NCBI GenBank assembly: GCA_025938035.1
Contig: JAICQE010000197.1
Location: 1 to 7,202, forward strand
Direction: 5' to 3'
DNA length: 7,202 bases
Source of the DNA: Vicinamibacteria bacterium
GTDB lineage: Bacteria; Acidobacteriota; Vicinamibacteria; Vicinamibacterales; UBA2999
In this document: positions 1-4,484 of the stretch, in pieces
Layout: each line of letters starts with the position of its first letter
Numbering within the stretch: position 1 is the stretch's first letter
Notes under the pieces: generated by a model
Database searches by the model: none
Seen by the model: the letters and a program-made list of their open reading frames with translations, nothing else
What the model was told of the DNA's origin: nothing
Program-made: the position numbers and the translations under genes

Positions 1-633
1 GAAGTACACGCCGCCCTTGCTGTCCGCGGTCAAGTCGTTGATGACGCCGCCGAGGCAGTCCAGCGGATCCCCGTTGAACGTGTTGGCGTGGACGCGGTAC
101 TGCGGCGCCAGCTGGCGAACGGTATTGCGCAGACCGCGCTCGACGACGAACAGCGCGCCTTGGGGATTGCGCGAGAGCGCACCGCTCGTGTGGAGGTCTC
201 GATAGACCGTCGTGACCTTGCCGTTCACGAGCTTGACGATCGCGCCGTTGTCATTCTGCGCCAGCAGCAGCGCGCCGTCGGTGTCGGTCAGGATGCCGTC
301 GGCGTTGTTCCCCTGCACCTGCCACTCGAGCTTCCACCGCTGACCGGCAGCGACCACACCCGGGATCTCGGTGACCGTGTAGTCAGGAGGTGTTGCCGGC
401 GGCGCACCGCCACCGGGACCCGCCCCGCCAGGACGCGCGCCTGGCGCCCCGCCTCCGCGCGGTGCCGCCGCCGGTGGCGGCGTCTTGCACGTCGCAATCA
501 ACGCTGCGTAGCCGGGATCACGCGGCCCCTGGAGGTGCGCCGGTTGATATGGAGCCTGCGTCGGCGCCTGCGCTACCAGCACCGCCCCGGCAACAGCAAC
601 AAACCCGAACGCAACGAAGAAACGTGGCTTCAT
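1..633 (-). CDS. SMP-30/gluconolactonase-like secreted protein, 3' end beyond the window
   Basis: The reading frame is open for 211 codons from an ATG at 633 to the left edge, so the C-terminus is missing. An AGGTGA Shine-Dalgarno sits 6 bases before the ATG. Residues 1-23 (MKPRFFVAFGFVAVAGAVLV...) look like a Sec signal peptide. Residues 51-83 are a Pro/Gly/Ala-rich linker. From about residue 84 the text fits the SMP-30 / gluconolactonase beta-propeller: NNADGILTDTDGALLLAQND at 109-128, SGALSRNPQGALFVVERG at 150-167, and INDLTADSKGGVYF at 198-211, the last matching the family blade motif usually read NDLVVDSKGGIYFTD. Members are metal-dependent lactonases or esterases. The known substrate type is an aldonolactone, but the substrate here cannot be read. 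The protein is probably periplasmic. It lies 126 bases downstream of a hydrolase gene on the same strand, with a repeat-rich gap between them, so co-transcription is uncertain. Confidence 0.82.
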   Translation of the reverse strand, partial: MKPRFFVAFGFVAVAGAVLVAQAPTQAPYQPAHLQGPRDPGYAALIATCKTPPPAAAPRGGGAPGARPGGAGPGGGAPPATPPDYTVTEIPGVVAAGQRWKLEWQVQGNNADGILTDTDGALLLAQNDNGAIVKLVNGKVTTVYRDLHTSGALSRNPQGALFVVERGLRNTVRQLAPQYRVHANTFNGDPLDCLGGVINDLTADSKGGVYF

Positions 634-660
634 CGAATCACCTCGTTCGAACCTCGCACT

Positions 661-719
661 CCGAACACAAAACCGAACATCGAACGTCGTCGCGCCGAAC
701 ACAGAACCGAACATTCAAC
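661..719. repeat. Degenerate GAAC-rich direct repeat in the gap between two genes
   Basis: The 126-base gap (634-759) is full of CGAAC/CCGAA words. The clearest unit is 20 bases starting CCGAACACA at 661-680 and again at 695-714, differing at one base (A/G). Weaker relatives continue to about 756 (GAACCGGGAAGCCGGAACCC). On the minus strand, the direction of the flanking genes, it reads as TGTTCGG/GGTTC repeats. No function is visible. It resembles low-complexity intergenic filler rather than a CRISPR or an operator array. Confidence 0.6.
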
Positions 720-759
720 ACGAACCGGGAAGCCGGAACCCGGAAGCGTGAACCGCTCG

Positions 760-1608
760 TCATGCGAGCGCCGCTTTGTACAGCGCCAGGAGCTTCGCCC
801 ACGCGCGTTCGGCGTCGTCTTTCTTGTACAGCTGGTTGGGCATGTCCGGCACGCACCAGCCGTGCAGCGCCATGCCGTAGACCTCGACTTCGGCGGGCAC
901 TTTCGCCGCATCGAACGCCGCCTTCAATTGCGTTTTGACATCCGGCTGCTTCGTGTCGTCGTCCATGGCGACGCCGAAGTACATGCGCCCTTTGATTCTG
1001 GGCGCGAGCAGATGCGGGCTGTTCGGCTGCGGCGTCACGAGGCCGCCGCCGTGAAAGGACGCGCCGGCACCCACGCGATCCGGCACCGCCGCAGCGGTCC
1101 GCACCACCAGCGCACCGCCCATGCAGTAGCCCTGCGTGCCCACCTTCTTCGTCCGATCGACCTGCGGCTGCTGATCGAGCCAGGCGATGAACGCAGGCGC
1201 GTCCTTCTCGACGGTTCCGGCCGCATTGATCGAGCCCATCATCGGGGTCAATTTTCCGCGCTCCGCCGCGAAATCGACCTTCGACGCGTCCTCCCACATC
1301 GGCGCCTTGCCGACGCGGTAATAAGGGTTCGGAACGAGCACGGAATAACCCGACTCCGCGGCCAGACGCCTCGCCATGTTACGCATCGCCGGACGCAGAC
1401 CGAACGCGTCGGGCCAGATGATCACGGCCGCATGAGCGCCGGTCGCCGGATGGACGAACGCTGCGTCGCACGTGCCGTCCGGCGTCTTGATGTCAACCGT
1501 CCTCTCGGTGACAGTCCCCTGCGCGGAAACAGTCGCACCGGCGGCCGCGGCCAGACCCGCCACCGTCAGGTTCACGAAGTCGCGTCGCGTGATGTCGTCC
1601 TTGTTCAT
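760..1608 (-). CDS. Dienelactone hydrolase family protein with Tat signal
   Basis: This 282-residue alpha/beta hydrolase has a GGAGGG Shine-Dalgarno 6 bases before the ATG. The N-terminus carries a twin-arginine motif (TRRDF, R8-R9) and a hydrophobic stretch ending in ATVSAQ near 30, predicting Tat export of a folded enzyme. The mature part follows dienelactone hydrolase (carboxymethylenebutenolidase) order: nucleophile elbow GYCMGG with Cys162, an acidic site at 216-218 (MDDDTKQ), and catalytic His249 in HGWCVPD. These fit the family's Cys-Asp-His triad. Classical members open dienelactone in chlorocatechol breakdown inside the cell. An exported member probably has another ester or lactone substrate, which I cannot name. 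It lies 28 bases behind the ACT-domain gene on the same strand and probably shares its transcript. Confidence 0.88.
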   Translation of the reverse strand: MNKDDITRRDFVNLTVAGLAAAAGATVSAQGTVTERTVDIKTPDGTCDAAFVHPATGAHAAVIIWPDAFGLRPAMRNMARRLAAESGYSVLVPNPYYRVGKAPMWEDASKVDFAAERGKLTPMMGSINAAGTVEKDAPAFIAWLDQQPQVDRTKKVGTQGYCMGGALVVRTAAAVPDRVGAGASFHGGGLVTPQPNSPHLLAPRIKGRMYFGVAMDDDTKQPDVKTQLKAAFDAAKVPAEVEVYGMALHGWCVPDMPNQLYKKDDAERAWAKLLALYKAALA

Positions 1609-1636
1609 GAATCCCTCCGCGGATGCCGAATGATAG

Positions 1637-2014
1637 TCAAATTCCTTCCAGCGCCTTCATTACGTCCTGCGGACGATCGGCGGCAATCACCAGACGATTC
1701 TCGGTGGCGAGATAGCTGTACCTGATGTTGATATGTGCCTCGGCAAGTTTCTGAAAAACCGCCGCCGCCGCGCCAGGTGTGTCGGGGACGGGCACCAGCA
1801 CCACCTGCTGTTCCTGGACGATGCGGAAGCCGGAGGTCTCGAGACACGCGCGGGCGCCGCGCAGGTTCGGTGCGAGGACGTGGACGACACCGCCGATTTC
1901 GGCGTAGCCGTCGATGTTGATGCCGGCGCCGCTGACACAGCCGAGCGCCTTGGCCAGCATCCCGGGTCGATCCTCGTCCAGGGTCACTGCGAGATCCGCG
2001 TCGAGATGGGCCAC
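1637..2014 (-). CDS. Tandem ACT-domain protein
   Basis: This is a 125-residue protein made of two ACT modules and nothing else. Module 1 covers about residues 8-60, with [12 protein letters not shown] at 13-24 and the helix-strand turn GINIDGY at 31-37. Module 2 covers about 69-123, with [14 protein letters not shown] at 77-90 and HINIRYSY at 94-101. ACT modules bind amino acids or similar small ligands and usually control an enzyme. A free-standing pair is likely a small ligand-sensing protein, cytoplasmic because it has no signal. The start is the GTG at 2014: GGAGG lies 5 bases upstream, and the ACT fold begins straight after it. The frame stays open to another GTG at 2056, but that extension is made of CTTCGTG repeats and has no ribosome site. 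It is the first gene of a probable pair with the Tat-exported hydrolase. Confidence 0.85.
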   Translation of the reverse strand: MAHLDADLAVTLDEDRPGMLAKALGCVSGAGINIDGYAEIGGVVHVLAPNLRGARACLETSGFRIVQEQQVVLVPVPDTPGAAAAVFQKLAEAHINIRYSYLATENRLVIAADRPQDVMKALEGI

Positions 2015-2019
2015 CGAAT

Positions 2020-2024
2020 CCTCC
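2020..2024 (-). promoter_or_regulatory. Ribosome binding site that fixes the ACT gene start
   Basis: GGAGG on the minus strand, 5 bases before the GTG at 2014. The alternative in-frame GTG at 2056 lacks such a site, so this decides the start. Confidence 0.7.
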
Positions 2025-2027
2025 GGA

Positions 2028-2073
2028 CACGAAGGCACGAAGAGATCGAAGCTCACGAAGAATGCGCTTCGTG
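2028..2073. repeat. CTTCGTG repeat cluster with a hairpin upstream of the ACT gene
   Basis: CACGAAG occurs on the plus strand at 2028-2034, 2036-2042 and 2054-2060, with a variant ATCGAAG at 2045-2051. The inverted copy CTTCGTG is at 2067-2073. The last two make a perfect 7-base-pair stem with a 6-base loop (2054-2073). The cluster sits just before the ACT gene's ribosome site, so the hairpin would be in its leader if transcription starts further up. It may equally be low-complexity intergenic repeat. Confidence 0.6.
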
Positions 2074-2121
2074 GCCCGCGGATGGTACCACGCTGGCTTA
2101 CGATTTTCCGGGAGCAGACAA

Positions 2122-2356
2122 ATGCTCAGCAGCGAGTCGGCCCCGCGCACGTTCCAGGACGCAGGGACGGCGGGACGGCCGAAGTGGCCGCCGCGCGCGT
2201 GACCGAGTGGGTCGGCAGCAGCAGGGGCTGACGGCCGCACTGGCCGTCGTGGTGCGGTGGGCCGCGAGCGGACCACTGTTCGGATGGTCGAACAGCTGGC
2301 AGCTGGTCATCAACACCGGCACGACCATCGTGACGTTCCTGAGAAAGAGTACGTAG
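2122..2356 (+). pseudogene. Broken low-affinity iron permease remnant
   Basis: Bases 2228-2341 in one frame encode the hallmark of the low-affinity iron permease family (Pfam Iron_permease): a membrane helix [16 protein letters not shown] followed by [20 protein letters not shown] and FL. The matching N-terminal piece (VTEWVGSS, from 2199) is in a different frame. The switch falls near 2212-2227, in a CAGCAGCAGGGG stretch, and fits a one-base loss. An ATG at 2122 with GGAG 7 bases upstream could be the old start, but its own frame stops at about 2200. After TFL the frame gives RKST and a stop at 2356, where intact members continue with more helices and a cytoplasmic tail. An Arg lies inside the first helix. 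Frameshift plus 3' loss make a non-functional relic. An assembly error could explain the shift but not the missing end. Confidence 0.72.
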
Positions 2357-2357
2357 T

Positions 2358-2375
2358 GTCCGCCTTTAGGCGGAC
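2358..2375. repeat. 18-base palindrome at a convergent gene junction
   Basis: GTCCGCCT-TT-AGGCGGAC is a perfect 8-base-pair inverted repeat. It lies 2 bases after the iron permease relic's stop and 6 bases before the stop codon of the convergent regulator gene. Its surroundings (ACGTAGT before it, CCTCACT after it) read as GPPKGGHYV on the minus strand. I recall that phrase as frequent in predicted proteins from Vicinamibacteria-like genomes, which would make this a dispersed palindromic repeat. It has no T-tract, so terminator function is only a possibility. Confidence 0.65.
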
Positions 2376-2380
2376 CCTCA

Positions 2381-2680
2381 CTAATCCGCGATACGAATCT
2401 GCGCTTCAAAGAGACGCGAGCCCTTGCACGCCGGACAGCGGCCGGGCTTGACGAGGCGATCGTTTGCGAAGGTGAACCCGCAGTCCTTGCAGCGGGCAGG
2501 GATGATTTCGATGCGGTGGCCGGCGGCACCGGCCGATCGCAGCGCGTGGCAGAGATCCTCCTCGATCTCGCCTCGCCGCAGGCCCATCTCGCGAGCGATC
2601 GACGATGCCGATCGCGGCTCGCGCGACAGCAAGTCGATGATCTGGCGTCTGAACGCCATCGCGGTTTCTCTTCTCGCCAT
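2381..2680 (-). CDS. Small HTH plus zinc-ribbon transcriptional regulator
   Basis: This 99-residue protein fits the group of predicted regulators with an HTH domain fused to a zinc ribbon (COG3357 type). Residues 8-50 form a winged-helix-like part: RRQIIDLLSREPRSASSIAR, then EMGLRRGEIEEDLCHAL. Residues 58-88 are the ribbon, with Cys64, Cys67, Cys82 and Cys85 in two CxxC knuckles (ARCKDCGF and GRCPACKG). The protein should bind DNA in the cytoplasm. Target and signal are unknown, and no neighbour is an obvious regulon member. The start is uncertain: ATG 2680 has only a weak ribosome site. ATG 2659 (MAFRRQ) would keep both domains and has a TAGAAT box just upstream at 2679-2684. The frame extends to 2755 with Arg-rich, non-conserved sequence, which I reject. 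Confidence 0.8.
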   Translation of the reverse strand: MARRETAMAFRRQIIDLLSREPRSASSIAREMGLRRGEIEEDLCHALRSAGAAGHRIEIIPARCKDCGFTFANDRLVKPGRCPACKGSRLFEAQIRIAD

Positions 2681-2970
2681 TCTATCCGCTTCGTCTGCAC
2701 GTAGTTGCCCGCGCCGGCGATCGTCGATGCGGGGGCAACGCGCTCGCAGTGGCACCCGGCGCTGCGCGTCAGGCGGCAGCGCAACTTCCGGAAGTTCCGC
2801 TTGCCAACCGCGTGAGCCTCACGTTACCCCTTCGCGTGACACGTGACATGTTGGGTGACGACGGCTTCGAGTCGTGGGGCATCGGCGCCTGGGGAGTCCG
2901 CGCCGGAGCCGGCCTTCGGTTCTCGGTCGTGCGACGCGTGCAGCCGTGACGCAAGCGCGAACCGCTTTTT
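2681..2970. other. Non-coding gap between the regulator and tyrosinase genes
   Basis: About 290 bases without a convincing gene. It should hold the regulator's promoter near 2680 and the 3' trailer of the tyrosinase gene. It contains the left copy of the 57-base repeat and, at about 2837-2860, three GTGAC words. Arg/Pro-rich frames crossing it show no domain. Confidence 0.6.
2887..2943. repeat. 57-base direct repeat, left copy
   Basis: This segment matches 4019-4075 in the same orientation at 55 of 57 positions; the first 47 bases (2887-2933) are identical. The two mismatches are at 2934 (A versus G) and 2941 (C versus T). It begins GCCTGGGGAGTCC and contains GCCGGAGCCGGC. Sequence outside the unit is unrelated. 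The pair brackets the tyrosinase gene at a distance of 1132 bases. It lies 28 bases beyond the tyrosinase stop codon. Confidence 0.9.
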
Positions 2971-3936
2971 TCAAGCGTACGTAAAGCCGAGCGCCTCGAT
3001 ATCCCGCGTGTCGGCCTCGGTTTCGGTCCACGGATCCATGATCCCGGCCGCACCAGCCAGGTTGGGATTCTGACCCGGATTGGCCGCCTGCCACGCGGCC
3101 CAGATGCGATCGATTTCCGCGTGATGCATCCAGAACACCGGATCGCACGGCGCGGTCAGGATGCCGCCCATCGAGCCGCCCACCCACACATGCCCCGAGT
3201 TGTGTATGCCTTCGAGCGACTGGGCGAAGGGATTGTAAGTGGCGTTGGCCATCGCGGCGGCGACCGCCGCGGCGTTTGGCAGAAACGGCCCGCCGATGTT
3301 CCGGACGACGGTATGTGGTCCGTTCATCAGGTTCACCGTCGGCGTGAACGACAGCAGCCACGACGGAAAACCCTGTTCCTCGCTCGATTTCCAGTACGGA
3401 ATGCAGACCGTGGAGTCGACCGTCATCAGCAGTTCCTCCATCCGCAGCAGATAGATCCTGTGCCACGGCAGGAAGCGCGGGTTGCCGTGCATCTGATGAA
3501 TGGCGTTCGCGTGGATATCGACCAGCGGACCGAGCACGCCCGCCGCATTGAGCTGCGTGAACGCGTTCAGAAACCGGGTCTGCTCGTCCGTCGTCAGCGC
3601 ACGATGATCCTTGCGCACGCACAGCTGGTCGTTCGGCTCGTCGCAGGTGATCGGCGGCTTGTAGTCTTCCCGGCGCGGCTTGAAACAGAGGTGTTCCAGC
3701 GGATGCGGCACGTAACGCGGCGGCCGTTTCGTGGCATAGCTGCCGTAGATTCGCTCATCGGGGTAGCGCGGATTTGCCGGCGGTTCGTCGTCGTGATGCC
3801 GCGGATGGCTGTAGTCCGGGTCGTAGTACGGCGGGTCGTGTGGCCGATGCGGTCGGTGGCCGCCGGGTTCATGCGAATCGTGGCCGCCGGGTTCATGCGA
3901 ATCGTGGCCACCGCCCCCGTGTTTCTGTTTCACCAT
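2971..3936 (-). CDS. Tyrosinase (type-3 copper) with His-rich N-terminal extension
   Basis: This 321-residue binuclear copper enzyme of the tyrosinase/polyphenol oxidase family would oxidise phenols or catechols to quinones with oxygen. CuA ligands are His142, His150 and His159 (the last two in HGNPRFLPWHR). CuB ligands are His245 and His249 (GIHNSGHVWVGG) and His271 (DPVFWMHHAEIDRIWAAW), with family spacing. Residues 1-50 are an extension with 11 His, including the octapeptide GGHDSHEP twice. Residues 84-106 add three Cys. No signal peptide or Tat motif is visible, so it looks cytoplasmic or exported by an unknown route. No MelC1-type copper chaperone gene lies nearby. The start is firm: AGGAGG precedes the ATG by 6 bases. 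The gene stands alone between direct repeats. Physiological substrate (melanin, phenolics or peptide tyrosine) cannot be told. Confidence 0.92.
   Translation of the reverse strand: MVKQKHGGGGHDSHEPGGHDSHEPGGHRPHRPHDPPYYDPDYSHPRHHDDEPPANPRYPDERIYGSYATKRPPRYVPHPLEHLCFKPRREDYKPPITCDEPNDQLCVRKDHRALTTDEQTRFLNAFTQLNAAGVLGPLVDIHANAIHQMHGNPRFLPWHRIYLLRMEELLMTVDSTVCIPYWKSSEEQGFPSWLLSFTPTVNLMNGPHTVVRNIGGPFLPNAAAVAAAMANATYNPFAQSLEGIHNSGHVWVGGSMGGILTAPCDPVFWMHHAEIDRIWAAWQAANPGQNPNLAGAAGIMDPWTETEADTRDIEALGFTYA
3857..3904. repeat. 24-base perfect tandem duplication inside the tyrosinase gene
   Basis: The unit beginning TGGCCGCCGGGTTCATG (3857-3880) is repeated exactly at 3881-3904, and five more bases of a third unit follow. 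Being a multiple of three, it keeps frame and encodes the doubled His-containing octapeptide of the tyrosinase N-terminus. Perfect identity suggests recent slippage. Confidence 0.92.
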
Positions 3937-4018
3937 CAGATGCCTCCTCTCTGATTGAAACGATGCGAACAGAGATGGCGAACGAGCCGTCGATAAGACG
4001 ACACCTCAACAGAACAGG

Positions 4019-4075
4019 GCCTGGGGAGTCCGCGCCGGAGCCGGCCTTCGGTTCTCGGTCGTGCGGCGCGTGTAG
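4019..4075. repeat. 57-base direct repeat, right copy
   Basis: Partner of the unit at 2887-2943, matching at 55 of 57 bases. It lies about 80 bases upstream of the tyrosinase start codon (gene on the minus strand) and about 20 bases beyond the GNAT stop codon. It is not part of either coding region. Confidence 0.9.
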
Positions 4076-4094
4076 TGGTGCGCCGAACGCGGGT

Positions 4095-4430
4095 TCACTC
4101 TTCGCCCCCTTCGCGCTCTTCGGGGTTAAGAATCGGCGACAGCTGCTTGTAGAAGAAAACGGTATCGCACCAGCTGCCGTCGGGATTGAGGGCGAAGTTC
4201 GGGACCTCGCCGACGCGGACCCAGCCGAGCGAGGTGTACAACTGCTCCGCTGCGCCGCCCTTGAACGTGTCGAGAACGAGCAGCGTGTATCGATGGTCGC
4301 GTGCCTGCTGGTCGATTGCGTGCATCAACGCCCGGGCAATGCCGCGCCCGCGCGTCCGCCGGTGGACAATCAGCTTGGCGACGTCGCCGCGATGTGGCTG
4401 ATTCGGCGCCCACGCCGGCTGCAGCTGCAC
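4095..4430 (-). CDS. GNAT acetyltransferase lacking its N-terminal half, likely relic
   Basis: From a GTG at 4430 the frame encodes 111 residues matching the C-terminal half of a GNAT N-acetyltransferase. VAKLIVHRRTRGRGIARAL (18-36) is motif A with the acetyl-CoA pyrophosphate loop (RTRGRGIA). LLVLDTFKGGAAEQLYTSLG (50-69) is motif B. NFALNPDGSWCDTVFFYKQL closes the fold. Homology continues upstream of the GTG (LIARDEQGIAGT) to about 4470, but a TAA at 4485-4487 blocks the frame. That TAA is also the sugar dehydrogenase stop codon, in the same frame. About 60 N-terminal residues normal for this family, including the substrate-binding first helices, are missing. Translation could be coupled to the dehydrogenase, yet a fold without beta1-alpha2 is unlikely to work. 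The tail after YKQL is acidic and not conserved. Confidence 0.7.
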   Translation of the reverse strand: MQLQPAWAPNQPHRGDVAKLIVHRRTRGRGIARALMHAIDQQARDHRYTLLVLDTFKGGAAEQLYTSLGWVRVGEVPNFALNPDGSWCDTVFFYKQLSPILNPEEREGGEE

Positions 4431-4484
4431 GGTGCCGGCGATACCCTGCTCGTCCCGCGCGATCAGGTTGGGAATCGGCGCGGG

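Noticed and set aside
661..756. CRISPR array
   Set aside because: Units are degenerate and short, spacing is irregular, and no cas gene is nearby.
88..1725. Plus-strand open frame of 545 codons
   Set aside because: It is antisense to the lactonase and hydrolase genes, is Arg/His-rich with no domain, and exists because GC-rich genes leave opposite frames open.
1605..2276. Minus-strand open frame of 223 codons over the ACT gene
   Set aside because: It is a shadow in another frame of the ACT protein and the iron permease relic; Arg/Gly/Pro composition and no ribosome site.
2681..2755. Longer N-terminus for the HTH/zinc-ribbon regulator
   Set aside because: The extra 25 codons are Arg/Asp-rich, unlike the domain, and lack a ribosome site.
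2963..2977. Terminator at the tyrosinase gene end
   Set aside because: The inverted repeat CGCTT/AAGCG has only 5 pairs and overlaps the stop codon; the A-run is in the loop on the transcribed strand, so it lacks a trailing U-tract.
2819..3622. Minus-strand open frame of 267 codons over the tyrosinase gene
   Set aside because: It is out of frame with the clear copper-ligand motifs and has no conserved content.
3937..4018. Sigma-70 promoter for the tyrosinase gene
   Set aside because: A TTGAGG word is present on the minus strand but no -10 hexamer stands at a suitable distance.
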